Assembly: GCA_030040425.1 (NCBI GenBank)
Contig: JASHTS010000075.1
Span: 1-47,168, forward strand
Reading direction: 5' to 3'
DNA: 47,168 nucleotides
Origin: Acidobacteriaceae bacterium
Lineage (GTDB): Bacteria; Acidobacteriota; Terriglobia; Terriglobales; Acidobacteriaceae
Shown piece after piece: positions 13,500 to 23,286 of this stretch (position 1 is the stretch's first letter; every line of letters begins with the position of its first letter). The position numbers and the translations under genes are program-made. Under the pieces are notes generated by a model that saw only the letters and a list, made by a program, of their open reading frames with translations, was not told where the DNA came from and made no database searches.

Positions 13500-16043
13500 A
13501 TGATCCGCGTGGCATTCGTCTCCCTGGCGTCGGTCTCCCGCGGAAGGGTTCGACAGGTACTTCTCTGGGCCGGAGTTCTGATCGGTTCAGCCGCTTCATT
13601 CGCGCAGACCTTACCCTCCGATCCCGCCTGGCTTCGCTACGCACCGGTTCATCTGCGTACATCTATTCCTGGGCATGTGCGCGCCCTTGGCGAGGGAACT
13701 CTCGAAGAATCCGCTGCGCAGGAGCTTTCGCTCGGCATTGCCCGGATGACCGGCGAGCTGCCCAACCAGAGCGCGGGCGAAACCGTTGTCGGAACTGCCG
13801 AAGAAGTCCGCAAAGAATTCCCGTCGCTGACTGTGCCGCAATCCATCGGCAAAGAGGGCTTCGGGCTCCGCCGCACTCTCTGGCATGGCCATCCCCTGGT
13901 CATCGTCACCGGCGGCGACGAGCGGGGCGCTCTTTACGGCGCCTTCGCGCTGCTGCGTCTGATCGCCACAGGCGCCGATCTGGCTCAGCTCAACCTGCGC
14001 CAGCAGCCCGCCATGCCCATCCGCTGGGTGGATGAGTGGGACAATGCCAGCGGCTCGGTGGAGCGAGGCTATGCCGGCCGGTCGATTTTCTTTGAAGGCG
14101 GCAAAGTCCGCGACGACCTCACGCTCGCCGCCGACTACGCGCGCCTGCTCGCCTCCATCGGCGTGAACGCCTGCAATGTGAACAACGTCAACGGCGCGGC
14201 AAGCTTCCTTAAGCCGGAGATGATCCAGGGCGTGGCCCGCATCGCCGATGCGATGCGTCCCTGGGGCGTGCGCGTCGCCATGAGCGTCGACATCGCCAGC
14301 CCGCAAAAAATCGGCGGACTCGCCACCTTCGATCCGCTCGATCCCGCCGTGAAAACATGGTGGGCGCAAAAAGTCGATGCCATCTATGCCGCCATCCCTG
14401 ACTTCGCCGGCTTCACCGTCAAGGCCGACTCCGAAGGGCAGGCCGGTCCAGCCAGCTACGGGCGCAGTCCCGCCGATGCCGCCAACACCCTCGCCGCCGC
14501 TCTGGCCCCTCACGGCGGCGTGGTGCTCTATCGCGCCTTCGTTTACAACAATCACCTCGATTACAACGACCTCAAGGCCGACCGCGCCCGCGCCGCCTAC
14601 GACATCTTCCATCCCCTCGACGGCAAATTCCTGCCCAACGTCGTGGTGCAGATCAAGTACGGCCCCATCGACTTTCAGGCTGAGGAGCCGGTCTCGCCGC
14701 TCTTCGCCGGCCTGCGCCAGACCAGCGCCGCCATGGAGGTGCAGATCACGCAGGAGTACACCGGCCAGCAGCGCCATCTCGTCTACCTTGCGCCGCTCTG
14801 GAAAGAAAAGCTGGACTTCGATCTCCACGCAGAAAATCGTTCCACGCCGGTCAAGCAGATCATCGAAGGCCGCAGCTTTCATCGGCCTCTGGGCGGCATG
14901 ATCGGCGTGTCTTGCGTGGGCCGCAACGGCTGGCTGGGCGCGCCGCTCGCCTTGGCAAACCTTTACGCCTTCGGCCGCCTCGCCTGGAACCCCGATTTGT
15001 CCGCTGAGCAGATCGCCGAGGAGTGGACCAGACAAAGCATCAGCAACGATGGGCTGGTTGTTTCCACCGTGGATAAAATGCTCATGCAATCCTGGCCTGC
15101 CTATGTCGACTACACCGGCTTCCTGGGCACGCAGACACTTACCGACATTACCGGCAGTCACTACGGTCCCAATATCGAATCCAGCGAGCGCAACGGCTGG
15201 GGCCAGTGGCACCGCGACGACGCGCAGGGCATCGGCATGGATCGCACCGTCTCCAGCGGCACCGGCTTCATCGGCCAATACCCGCCGCAAGTCGCGCACC
15301 TGTACGAGTCGCTCGCCACTTGTCCCGACAGTCTTCTGCTCTTCTTCCATCACGTCCCCTGGACGCATAAGCTGCACGACGGCAAGACCGTCATCCAGTA
15401 CGTCTATGACAGCCACTACAAGGGAGCTCAAGAAGCTGCCGAGCTCGGCAAACAGTGGGACACGCTCGAAGACAGGATCGATCCGGATCTGTTCGCGGAT
15501 GAAAGCGCCCGCCTGGCCTACCAAGCCGGCCACGCCATCGTCTGGCGCGATGCCATCGTGCAATATTTTTTGAAGGAGACCGGCATTCCCGACGCGCTGG
15601 GCCGCGCCGGCCATTTCCCCGGCCGGCTGGAAGCCGAAGATGCGCGCCTTACCGGCTACACCGTCTTCGACGTGCGCCCGTGGGAAGACGCCTCGCGCGG
15701 CAAGGGCGCTACCTGCGCGGAAAAATCCTGCTCCGCCGAATGGACCTACACCGGCTCGGCGGGAACATTCGATATCGCAGTCCAGTACTTTGATCTTCAG
15801 GGCGGCGTCGCGCACTTCGCCCTCAGCGTCAACGGCAGCCCCATCGCGCTCTGGGCTGCAGACGCAATGCTGCCCTCGCGCCGTCCCGACGGCGACAACT
15901 CCACGCGCTTCACGGCCCACGGCGTGGCGCTCAAACCCGGCGACGTCCTCCGTGTCGAGGGCACGCCCGACGGCCAGGATCCAGCCGCGCTCGATTACAT
16001 CGAGATAGATCCGGATTCAACTCCGAACACGCCTGCTCGTTGA
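13500..16043 (+). CDS. aguA: Alpha-glucuronidase, glycoside hydrolase family 67
   Basis: Removes 4-O-methyl-D-glucuronic acid from the non-reducing end of xylo-oligosaccharides during xylan breakdown. ATG 13500 is preceded by GGGAGG at 5 bp; it gives 847 residues with a signal-type N terminus (VLLWAGVLIGSAASFAQ), so the enzyme is probably periplasmic. Predicted catalytic residues are the acid Glu312 (KADSEGQAGP) and the pair Asp391 (KYGPIDFQ) and Glu419 (ITQEYTGQ). Their spacing of 79 and 28 residues matches, as I recall, the Geobacillus enzyme (Glu285, Asp364, Glu392). An N-terminal GH67N-like domain, the TIM barrel and a C-terminal domain are all present. Other xylan genes are not adjacent. 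Confidence 0.95.
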   Translation: MIRVAFVSLASVSRGRVRQVLLWAGVLIGSAASFAQTLPSDPAWLRYAPVHLRTSIPGHVRALGEGTLEESAAQELSLGIARMTGELPNQSAGETVVGTAEEVRKEFPSLTVPQSIGKEGFGLRRTLWHGHPLVIVTGGDERGALYGAFALLRLIATGADLAQLNLRQQPAMPIRWVDEWDNASGSVERGYAGRSIFFEGGKVRDDLTLAADYARLLASIGVNACNVNNVNGAASFLKPEMIQGVARIADAMRPWGVRVAMSVDIASPQKIGGLATFDPLDPAVKTWWAQKVDAIYAAIPDFAGFTVKADSEGQAGPASYGRSPADAANTLAAALAPHGGVVLYRAFVYNNHLDYNDLKADRARAAYDIFHPLDGKFLPNVVVQIKYGPIDFQAEEPVSPLFAGLRQTSAAMEVQITQEYTGQQRHLVYLAPLWKEKLDFDLHAENRSTPVKQIIEGRSFHRPLGGMIGVSCVGRNGWLGAPLALANLYAFGRLAWNPDLSAEQIAEEWTRQSISNDGLVVSTVDKMLMQSWPAYVDYTGFLGTQTLTDITGSHYGPNIESSERNGWGQWHRDDAQGIGMDRTVSSGTGFIGQYPPQVAHLYESLATCPDSLLLFFHHVPWTHKLHDGKTVIQYVYDSHYKGAQEAAELGKQWDTLEDRIDPDLFADESARLAYQAGHAIVWRDAIVQYFLKETGIPDALGRAGHFPGRLEAEDARLTGYTVFDVRPWEDASRGKGATCAEKSCSAEWTYTGSAGTFDIAVQYFDLQGGVAHFALSVNGSPIALWAADAMLPSRRPDGDNSTRFTAHGVALKPGDVLRVEGTPDGQDPAALDYIEIDPDSTPNTPAR

Positions 16044-16189
16044 CTCCGCGCTTCCGCGACCGTCTAAGTTCTCTCACGATTTTTTTCGAGCGAATTCCTG
16101 AATACGGCGTCCTTGTCATCAGAAGAAGCCGAGAGGAATATCCGCGGGGCCGCTCCGTTCTCTTCCCACAATTCAACTGGAGGCGAGAG

Positions 16190-16993
16190 ATGAAACCGAT
16201 TCCTGTCCGCACGGGCAGACGAGCGATGCTGTCTGCCTTGTCCATGATTGTTCTTACGCTCGCGCTGCCTGCCCCGTTTCAGCGCGCCGCCGCGCAGGAG
16301 CAGCCCGCAACTGCACCCGCCGATGCCGCCCCGACTCCCACACAGCCGAAACTCGACTTCGGAAGCTACCAGACCTTTTACCTCACCGATATCGCCTCGC
16401 CGCACGACGCCAACGACATCCAGACCGACCTGCGGAACATGCTGCCCCGCGCCCGGATTTACTACGTCGTGTCGCAGCGCGCCTTGTCCATCGAGGGCTC
16501 GGAGGCCGATATTCAGTCCGCGCGCAAGATCCTTTCCGATATCGAGCATCCGCGCAGATCCTATCGGCTTACCTATTCGATCGCGGAGATGGACGGAGAC
16601 AAGACCCTCGGCACGCAGAAATTCTCGCTCATCGCGCCCGACTCCGGAGAGAAGACCGTCTTCAAGCAGGGCAGCAAAGTACCCATCGTTACCGGGAGCT
16701 CAAGCGAAGGCGGCTCTACCAACACCGAGGTGCAGTATGAAGACGTGGGCCTGAACATCGAAGCCGCCGTCGACGGATCGCCGGATTCTTTGTGGTTGCG
16801 CACAAAGATCGCTCAATCGAGCGTCTCCGACGAGCGAGCCGCCGGCAGCGCCGCCGATCCTTCGATTCGCCAGACTGTGCTTGATGGTGCGGCCACGCTC
16901 GTGCCTGGCAAGCCGCTCGTGATCGGTTCGCTCGATATTCCGGGGAGCACGCACCGCGAAGAAATCTCGGTTGTCTCGGAGGCGATTCCGTAG
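16190..16993 (+). CDS. Small secretin-like periplasmic protein
   Basis: 267 residues from ATG 16190, with GGAGG 6 bp upstream. A signal peptide (MLSALSMIVLTLALPAPFQ) is followed by a Pro/Ala-rich spacer. An N-domain resembling secretin NolW repeats comes next: FYLTDIASPHDANDIQTDLR, then YYVVSQRALSIEGSEADIQS and ILSDIEHPRRSYRLTYSI. After this come TVFKQGSKVPIVTGS and a C-terminal part with VLDGAATLVPGKPLVIGSLD. This order is like a miniature type II/III secretin without the long pore-forming barrel. I infer a periplasmic or outer-membrane-associated protein. There are no other secretion or pilus genes nearby, so it cannot be tied to a machine. It follows aguA on the same strand by 146 bp and may have its own promoter. 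Confidence 0.7.
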   Translation: MKPIPVRTGRRAMLSALSMIVLTLALPAPFQRAAAQEQPATAPADAAPTPTQPKLDFGSYQTFYLTDIASPHDANDIQTDLRNMLPRARIYYVVSQRALSIEGSEADIQSARKILSDIEHPRRSYRLTYSIAEMDGDKTLGTQKFSLIAPDSGEKTVFKQGSKVPIVTGSSSEGGSTNTEVQYEDVGLNIEAAVDGSPDSLWLRTKIAQSSVSDERAAGSAADPSIRQTVLDGAATLVPGKPLVIGSLDIPGSTHREEISVVSEAIP

Positions 16994-17021
16994 GGTTGAA
17001 TCCCCGCGCGTGGCGCGCCGC

Positions 17022-19220
17022 TCACGTCCTTTTCACTTCCACCAGCGTGGAGTAAAACGTCGCGCCCGCGCCGATGTCCGTCAGCCGCTCGCTGGTCAGA
17101 ACATTGACGTTTGCGCCGCCGGGCTGTAGCTTCGCCCAGTCGAGACGCGCCGCCACCACGCCCGCGGGCAGGCTCGCGTTCAGCATCGCAATCAATTCGA
17201 GCGAGCCGCGATCGTTGAAGACGCGCACCGCATCGCCCTCGGCAATCGCCCGCGCCTCGGCATCCGCCGGATGCATCTCCAGGCGCTGCCGGGTGCGCGC
17301 CTCCATCTTCCGGTGCCCATCCAGGTTCGCAAAGGTCGAGTTCAGGTAATTGTCGTTCTTGCGACCCAACAGCTCCAGCGGATAGCGCTTCGCGCCCTCG
17401 CCCCAGCGCGATTCAGTGGGCGGCACAAAATTGGGCAGAGGATCCTCGCCGGCAGCGGCCAGAGTCTCCGAGTAAAACTCGATCTTGCCCGTCGGCGTCT
17501 CCAGCGTTCCTTCCGTGTAGGGTAGAAACGGATTGGCCTCAGGATCGCGGTGAAACGCGAGCGGCACATGTCCCCGCTTTTCGAGCTCTTCTATCGTGAT
17601 ATGTTCCATCCCCGCATTCATCGAATGCCCGTCCGCGCCGATCGCCAGCGCCTGGCGAATGATCTCGTCCCGACTATCTCGGAAGCACGGCTCCTCGAAT
17701 CCCATCCGCTGCGCCAGCTCCCCGAAGAGCCACACGTTGGAGCGCGCTTCGCCCGGCGGCTCGATGGCCTGCTGGCTCAGTTGCACAAAGTAGTGCCCGT
17801 ACGCGCCCTGCACCTCCCGGTGCTCGAGAAACGTGGTCGCCGGCAGAATGAAATCGGCATAATCGGTGGTGTCGGTGAAGAACAGATCGTGCACCACCGT
17901 GAACAGGTCACTGCGCGCAAGACCCCGGCGCACGGCGTTCTGGTTCGGCGCCACCGCGCCCGGATTGGAGTTGTACACAAAGAGCGCATACACGGGAGGT
18001 CCATCGTTATTCCGCTCGCGGCCGTCCTCATCCCTGATCCCTGACCCCTGATCCCTGGCTTGTCCCAGTTCCGTGAGCGCCTGTCCCAGCCGGCACATGT
18101 TCACCAGGCGCGCCTCGCGCTTGAGCGGCGAAGCCAGCGCGAGATCCGGCCGCTCCACTGCCTGCTTGTTCCACACAAACGCGCCGGAAGTGGAAAGCTG
18201 CCCTCCGCCACCACGATGCCGCCAGGCGCCGATCACCGCCGGCAGCATGGCAATCGCCCGCGCCGCCGCGCCGCCGTTCTCGTTGCGCTGCACGCCGTAG
18301 TTCATGCGCAGCGCGGCCGGCTGCGTGGTAGCGTAGTCGCGCGCCAGCTTTTCGATCTCGCCTGCCGTCAATCCCGTCCACGCAGCCACGCGCTCCGGCG
18401 TGTACTCGCGCACCCGCTCCGCGAGCCGCTGCGCGCCGTGCGTCCTCTCGCGAATAAAATCCCGGTCCTGCAGCCCCTCGCGAAAGATTACGTGCATCAT
18501 GCCCAAGGCGAGCGCTGCGTCTGTCCCCGGCCTGATGGCAATATGCCAGTCGGCCAGCGCAGCCGTGCGCGTGCGGTAGGGATCGATCACGATCAGCCGC
18601 GCACCGTTGCGCCGCGCCTGCTCGATCATGGGCCAGAGATGGACGTTGTTTCCGTGAATGTTCGCGGCCCACGCCACAATCAGCTTCGCCAGCCGGAAAT
18701 CCTCCGTCGGCGTGCCGAATTTTTTTCCGTAGACCAGGTTCCACGCCAGCCCGCCCGCCTCAGAACAAATCGTGCGATCGAGCCGGCTCGCGCCCAGCCG
18801 CGCAAAAAACCGGCGGTCCATCGACCCGTAGCCGAGCACGCCCATGGTGCCCGCGTAGCTATAAGGCAGAATCGATTCCGGCCCATACGCGTCACTGATT
18901 GCCTGCAGGCGCGCCGCGATCGAACGGAGCGCGTCGTCCCAGCTTACGCGCTCAAAGACCTCGTGCTCGCGTCCGCGCTCGAGCGGCCCCTTCGCCACGC
19001 CCGCCCTCCGTCGCAGCGGATACAGAATCCGCTCCGGCGAGTACACGCGGTCAAGATATTTGGCCACCTTGGCGCAGAGAAATCCCTGCGTAACCGGCTG
19101 GCTCGGGTCGCCTTCCACCTTCACCGCGCGTCCCTCGTCGTTGACCGTCACCAGCACCGCGCACGAATCGGGACAATCGTGCGAGCAGACGGTGTGCACA
19201 ATGCGGAATGGCCCTGCCAT
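17022..19220 (-). CDS. Molybdopterin-dependent oxidoreductase (DMSO reductase family)
   Basis: A 732-residue MopB-superfamily enzyme binding bis-molybdopterin guanine dinucleotide and one iron-sulfur cluster. The cluster ligands are Cys12, Cys16, Cys20 and Cys49 (CSHDCPDSC, then FLCAK). Then come VSWDDALRSIA, SYAGTMGVLGYGSMDRRFFA, the metal-site region RTICSEAGG, IVAWAANIHGNN, VIDPYRTRTA, and the C-terminal molydop-binding domain (EMHPADAEARAIAEGD). There is no twin-arginine signal, so it is probably cytoplasmic. The physiological substrate is unknown; relatives include thiosulfate/polysulfide reductase-like and biotin-sulfoxide-like enzymes. A repeat array at 18030-18057 is translated into an insertion (around ARDQGSGIRDEDGRE) just before the conserved VYALFVYNSNP strand. 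The PAS histidine kinase lies upstream on the same strand. Confidence 0.9.
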   Translation of the reverse strand: MAGPFRIVHTVCSHDCPDSCAVLVTVNDEGRAVKVEGDPSQPVTQGFLCAKVAKYLDRVYSPERILYPLRRRAGVAKGPLERGREHEVFERVSWDDALRSIAARLQAISDAYGPESILPYSYAGTMGVLGYGSMDRRFFARLGASRLDRTICSEAGGLAWNLVYGKKFGTPTEDFRLAKLIVAWAANIHGNNVHLWPMIEQARRNGARLIVIDPYRTRTAALADWHIAIRPGTDAALALGMMHVIFREGLQDRDFIRERTHGAQRLAERVREYTPERVAAWTGLTAGEIEKLARDYATTQPAALRMNYGVQRNENGGAAARAIAMLPAVIGAWRHRGGGGQLSTSGAFVWNKQAVERPDLALASPLKREARLVNMCRLGQALTELGQARDQGSGIRDEDGRERNNDGPPVYALFVYNSNPGAVAPNQNAVRRGLARSDLFTVVHDLFFTDTTDYADFILPATTFLEHREVQGAYGHYFVQLSQQAIEPPGEARSNVWLFGELAQRMGFEEPCFRDSRDEIIRQALAIGADGHSMNAGMEHITIEELEKRGHVPLAFHRDPEANPFLPYTEGTLETPTGKIEFYSETLAAAGEDPLPNFVPPTESRWGEGAKRYPLELLGRKNDNYLNSTFANLDGHRKMEARTRQRLEMHPADAEARAIAEGDAVRVFNDRGSLELIAMLNASLPAGVVAARLDWAKLQPGGANVNVLTSERLTDIGAGATFYSTLVEVKRT
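18030..18057. repeat. Heptamer array inside a coding sequence
   Basis: Four phased heptamers: ATCCCTG twice, ACCCCTG, ATCCCTG. They lie inside the molybdopterin oxidoreductase gene and encode a polar insertion in the protein. This is the only array of the family that interrupts a reading frame in the window. Confidence 0.8.
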
Positions 19221-19334
19221 GGCGCTATTGTAAGCCGGAATCGCGCAGTCCGTTTGAAGCCGCGCCCTCTTGGCGCTTGGAATTTTGTTCCCGTGCGGAA
19301 GCCCGTTACGCGCAGAAACCGCTGTGGGTCGCGC

Positions 19335-21341
19335 CTACGCCGCGGAACGCTGCTGCGCCGCTTCAAAAGGTAGAAACAGCGTGAAGACCGTCCCGCTCGC
19401 CCGGGTTCCATTCTTTCTGTTTCTCTGCGAGCTGCGCACGCGCAGTTCGCCCCCGTGCCGCTGCGCAATCTCCTGGCTCACCCACAATCCGAGCCCCGTG
19501 CCGCTCGCGCCCTTGGTAGTGAAGAACGGCTCGAAGATCTTGCGCCGGTGCTCGGGCCGGATTCCCGAGCCCGTGTCGGCAACCGTCAGCATCAGTCCTT
19601 TGTGGCCCGTGGACCAGTGCGTGGCTTCGCGGCTGCGCACCAGCAACCGCCCGCCTTCGTGCATGGCGTCGATGGCATTGGCGATCAGGTTGTTCAGCAC
19701 TTGCCTGATCTCGCTGTCGAAACAGTTGAGCGGGGTATGCGCCGCCAGGCGCTTCTCCACCTGGATGCCGGCATGCGCGATGCGTCCATGATGGATGAAC
19801 AGCGCGCTTTCGAACAGCTCGCTGCATTCGACTGCGCGCGGCTTGGTCGACTGCCGGTTGAACCTGAGCGTCTCGCTGCTGATGCTCGAAGCCCGGCGCA
19901 ACTCGCGCTCGGCCATGTGCAGATAGCCATGCAGCTCTTCCATGTTCCCCGATTGCGCCGCCAGGTAAAGCAGATTGCTTACTGCCTCCAGCGGGTTGTT
20001 GATCTCATGCGCAATCGAGGCCGCCAGCCTTCCCACCGCGGCCAGCTTTTCCGTTTCCTTGAGCGCCGTCTCCGCGCGCTTGACCCAGGTAATGTCGCGT
20101 CCTTCGGGAACCAGGAATACCACTTCGCCGTCCCTGTTGCGCACCGGCATCAGGGAAAAGTCGAACGTGATCGGCTCGCCCTTCGGCCGCGTCAGTTGCA
20201 CCTCGTAGCGCACCGGCTCGCCGCGGCCGGCCCGCGCGATGGCCCGCCGCAGCATCTCCGGCGCTCCCGGCGTGTAAATCCAGAGCGGACACTCCCAGAA
20301 GTTGCGCCCCAGCAGCTCTTCGCGCGTGTTGTTCGCAAACTCCAGCGAGGCACGGTTGCAGTCCAGCACTTTTCCCTCGGTGGTCAGCAGCCCGATATAT
20401 TCGAGGGACGTGTTGTAAATCGCATCCAACCGCGCCGCGCTCTCCCGGGCGTCGGTCTCCGTCTGCCGCTGGGCGGTCACGTCGCGGAAGAAGATCACAA
20501 TCCCATCCTTGGCCGGCTGCACGTTCACCTGCAGGGAGACGTTCAGCGGTTCCGGATAATGGGCCTCGAACGCTCCCGGCTTTTTCTCTTCCATCGCGCG
20601 CCGGTAATTCTTCACATAAGGCGAATTCTTATCGCCCATCTGCGGGAAGCAATCCCAGATGCTGCGCCCCAGCACCTTCCCGCTGGGCGCAAGGATCTCC
20701 CGCGCGCGTCGGTTCAGATACGTAAACCGGTACGCGTCGTCCAGGCTCACAACCCCGTCAGTGGTCGCGTCGAGCACCTGATCCAGTTGCTCCGCGATCA
20801 GCCGCCGGTCTCGCCGCGCCAGCCGCTCGCCGGTTGCATCGAGCCACACTGTCAGGAGCCCCGCAATCTCTCCCTGCGCTCCCCGGACCGGAATCGTCGA
20901 ACAGGTCCAGTACACGTCTTCACGCACGCCCTCGCGCACGGTCGGAACGGGCACATGCTTCTGGGCCGCCGCCTCGCCGCGCTTGAGCGCCGCTTCAAAC
21001 TGCGGCCCGACCGCACCCCACACCGGCTTCCACGCCTCCGCGGCCGGAGCGCCCAGCGCCTGCGGGTGCCTTTCGCCAATCAGCGGCAGGCAGGCATCGT
21101 TGTAAATCTGGATCATCGCCGGCCCCCAGTACACGGCCATGGGAATCCGGCTCTCGAGAACCATATTGACAGAGAGGAGCAGCGGCTCCGGCCAGTGCTC
21201 AACCGGACCCAGCGGCGTTCGCGACCAGTCGTGGGTGCGGACAAGTTCGGCCAACTCGCCGCAACCTTGGATTTGAGGGCCCTTGGCTGGAACGGGTTTT
21301 TCGCTGCCGGGAAACGAATACAAACTGCCGCGGTTGCTCAT
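19335..21341 (-). CDS. PAS-domain sensor histidine kinase
   Basis: A 668-residue soluble two-component kinase with no obvious membrane segments. Order: N-terminal PAS-like sensor (about 55-180, RIPMAVYWGPAMIQIYNDAC), second PAS (about 190-300, TTDGVVSLDDAYRFTYLNRR), third PAS (about 315-440, YNTSLEYIGLLTTEGKVLDC, PEGRDITW), HisKA domain with H-box SIAHEINNPLEAV, then HATPase_c with N-box IRQVLNNLIANAIDAM, G1 VADTGSGI and G2 TGLGLW. The phosphoacceptor is the His in AHEINN. This NtrB-like phosphotransfer type often pairs with AtoC or CheY-like regulators, but no response regulator is in the window. The downstream molybdopterin oxidoreductase is on the same strand, 114 bp away, so linked expression is possible. 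Confidence 0.92.
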   Translation of the reverse strand: MSNRGSLYSFPGSEKPVPAKGPQIQGCGELAELVRTHDWSRTPLGPVEHWPEPLLLSVNMVLESRIPMAVYWGPAMIQIYNDACLPLIGERHPQALGAPAAEAWKPVWGAVGPQFEAALKRGEAAAQKHVPVPTVREGVREDVYWTCSTIPVRGAQGEIAGLLTVWLDATGERLARRDRRLIAEQLDQVLDATTDGVVSLDDAYRFTYLNRRAREILAPSGKVLGRSIWDCFPQMGDKNSPYVKNYRRAMEEKKPGAFEAHYPEPLNVSLQVNVQPAKDGIVIFFRDVTAQRQTETDARESAARLDAIYNTSLEYIGLLTTEGKVLDCNRASLEFANNTREELLGRNFWECPLWIYTPGAPEMLRRAIARAGRGEPVRYEVQLTRPKGEPITFDFSLMPVRNRDGEVVFLVPEGRDITWVKRAETALKETEKLAAVGRLAASIAHEINNPLEAVSNLLYLAAQSGNMEELHGYLHMAERELRRASSISSETLRFNRQSTKPRAVECSELFESALFIHHGRIAHAGIQVEKRLAAHTPLNCFDSEIRQVLNNLIANAIDAMHEGGRLLVRSREATHWSTGHKGLMLTVADTGSGIRPEHRRKIFEPFFTTKGASGTGLGLWVSQEIAQRHGGELRVRSSQRNRKNGTRASGTVFTLFLPFEAAQQRSAA

Positions 21342-21572
21342 CGACTTCGGGGGAGGGCCGATGCGGGCATTCGACCTGCGAGTTCCGTACCTCCACTTTC
21401 ACGGATGCGGCCTGTATCAGCGAGGTTGCGCCCTCATCGGTCGGCGCCCTTCGAACTCACTATGCATTTCGCACCTTTTTGCCCGAACGAACATGCCTTC
21501 AATCCGCGCAAAATTCCTGCGCCTTCTCTTTCGCGCAAAACGTCTTCTCGCCTCCTGTACACTGGTTCCGGC

Positions 21573-21911
21573 ATGAGCTGCATTTTTTGCAAAATCGCCG
21601 CGGGCGAGATACCCTCCACCGCCGTCTTTCAGGACGCGCGCACCTACGCCTTTGCCGACATCAGTCCCAAGGCGCCGGTCCACATCCTCATCGTGCCGCG
21701 CGAGCACATCGGCTCCTTGAGCGAAGCCGGAGCGCACCAGGGCGATCTTCTCGGCCATCTGCTGTGGACCGCGGCGGAAATCGCGCGCGCGAAGGGTCTG
21801 GGCAAAGGGTACCGCGTGGTCATCAACTCCGGTCCCGACGGAGGCCAGACTGTGGATCACCTGCATCTGCATCTGCTCGGCGGCCGTTCGCTCACCTGGC
21901 CACCGGGCTAG
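21573..21911 (+). CDS. HIT family nucleotide-binding hydrolase (HINT-like)
   Basis: A 112-residue histidine-triad protein, full length for the Hint branch. It begins MSCIFCKIAAGEIPS and contains FADISPKAPVHILIVPREHI and the catalytic triad QTVDHLHLHLLGGR (H-x-H-x-H, with the central histidine as nucleophile). Family members hydrolyse adenosine 5'-phosphoramidates and related AMP conjugates. The two early cysteines fit the zinc-binding variant found in many Hint proteins. I start at ATG 21573 because the longer upstream frame is arginine- and proline-rich and unrelated to the family. It is divergent from the histidine kinase and converges with asnS 40 bp downstream. Confidence 0.93.
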   Translation: MSCIFCKIAAGEIPSTAVFQDARTYAFADISPKAPVHILIVPREHIGSLSEAGAHQGDLLGHLLWTAAEIARAKGLGKGYRVVINSGPDGGQTVDHLHLHLLGGRSLTWPPG

Positions 21912-21951
21912 CGGCGCATCGCGCGGGAAGAAGGCAAAATCCGGAGAGAGG

Positions 21952-23286
21952 CTAGGGATACATGCGGTGCAGCGTGCGGGCAAAGGGGATCGTCTCGCGC
22001 ACGTGATCGAGGCCGCAGATCCACGCCACCGCGCGCTCAATGCCCATCCCGAATCCGGAATGCGGAACGCTTCCATACCGCCGCAGATCGAGATACCACT
22101 CGAAGGCTTCCATCGGCAATTTGTGTTCCTCGATGCGGCTCTTCAGAAGCTCCAGGCTGGCCGCGCGCTGCGAACCGCCGATAATCTCCCCGTACCCCTC
22201 CGGCGCCAGCACATCCACGCAGAGCGCGTAGCGCGGATCCTTGGGGTCCGGCTCCATGTAGAACGCTTTCACGTGCGCCGGGTACCGGTGCACCATCACC
22301 GGCCGGTCATAGCGCGCGCTCAACCACGTCTCGTCCGGCGAGCCGAAGTCGTTCCCATACTCGAAGGGCGCTTCCAGATACCCATCTCTATGCGCCTGGT
22401 TCAGCATCTCGACGGCTTCGTCGTAGCGCAACCGCGGAAACGGCGGGACGATGGTCTTCAATTTCTCCGCGTCGCGCCCGATCGTCTCCAACTCTGCCGC
22501 GCGGTTCTTGAGCACGCTCGCGACAATGTGCGCGAGAAAATTCTCCGCCAGTTCCATCAGCCCGTCGAGGTCCATGAACGCCACTTCCGGCTCGATCATC
22601 CAGAACTCGGTCAGGTGCCTCCGCGTCTTCGACTTCTCTGCCCGGAACGTCGGCCCGAAGCTGTACACCTTGCCCAGCGCCAGCGCCGTCGACTCCACGT
22701 AAAGCTGCCCGCTCTGCGTCAGGAAGGCCGGGTCGCCGAAGTAATCCACCGGGAACAGCGTCGAGGTTCCCTCGCAGGCAGCCGGCGTGAGGATCGGCGG
22801 ATCGGTGCGAATGTAGCCATTGGAGTCGAAGTACTCGGCCGCCGCCCGCATGATCTCGGCGCGGATGCGCAGGATCGCCGATTGCCGCGGCGTGCGCACC
22901 CACAAATGCCGGTGCTCCATGAGGAAATCGACCCCGTGCTCCTTCAGCGTAATGGGGTAGGGGTCCGACTCCGGAACCCTCTGCACCACCTCCAGGTCTT
23001 CTAAATCCAGCTCGTGACCTCCCGGCGCGCGCTTGTCCGCCCGCACTTTTCCGCGAACTATCACGCTCGACTCTTGCGTTAGCCCTTTCAGGGCATCAAA
23101 GACATGTGACGGGACGCTCTTCACGTGCGCCACGCCCTGGATGGTTCCCGTCCCGTCGCGAAAAATGGGGAAGAGAAGCTTCCCCGATTCGCGCAGATTA
23201 TAGAGCCACCCGCGCAGGGTTACGGACTGGCCTTCGTGTTGGCCGATGGCGGCGATGGTGGTAAGCGGTGAGGCTTGGTCGGGCAT
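21952..23286 (-). CDS. asnS: Asparaginyl-tRNA synthetase
   Basis: A class II aminoacyl-tRNA synthetase of 444 residues that charges tRNA(Asn). The N-terminal OB-fold anticodon-binding domain (about 10-115) contains [20 protein letters not shown]. The catalytic core has motif 2 in [20 protein letters not shown] and motif 3 in [15 protein letters not shown], and it ends with the typical [10 protein letters not shown]. AsnRS rather than AspRS is supported by the length and by the absence of the AspRS GAD insertion domain. ATG 23286 ([14 protein letters not shown]) is taken as the start; the frame continues upstream through the divergent promoter region without family similarity. It is divergent from the XRE-cupin regulator. 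Confidence 0.95.
   Translation of the reverse strand: MPDQASPLTTIAAIGQHEGQSVTLRGWLYNLRESGKLLFPIFRDGTGTIQGVAHVKSVPSHVFDALKGLTQESSVIVRGKVRADKRAPGGHELDLEDLEVVQRVPESDPYPITLKEHGVDFLMEHRHLWVRTPRQSAILRIRAEIMRAAAEYFDSNGYIRTDPPILTPAACEGTSTLFPVDYFGDPAFLTQSGQLYVESTALALGKVYSFGPTFRAEKSKTRRHLTEFWMIEPEVAFMDLDGLMELAENFLAHIVASVLKNRAAELETIGRDAEKLKTIVPPFPRLRYDEAVEMLNQAHRDGYLEAPFEYGNDFGSPDETWLSARYDRPVMVHRYPAHVKAFYMEPDPKDPRYALCVDVLAPEGYGEIIGGSQRAASLELLKSRIEEHKLPMEAFEWYLDLRRYGSVPHSGFGMGIERAVAWICGLDHVRETIPFARTLHRMYP

Noticed and set aside
16073..16090. T-rich terminator after aguA
   Set aside because: There is a run of seven Ts, but no convincing stem immediately before it.
16040..16189. N-terminal extension of the secretin-like protein
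   Set aside because: The extra 50 residues precede a good ribosome-binding site and signal peptide at ATG 16190, so they are treated as untranslated.
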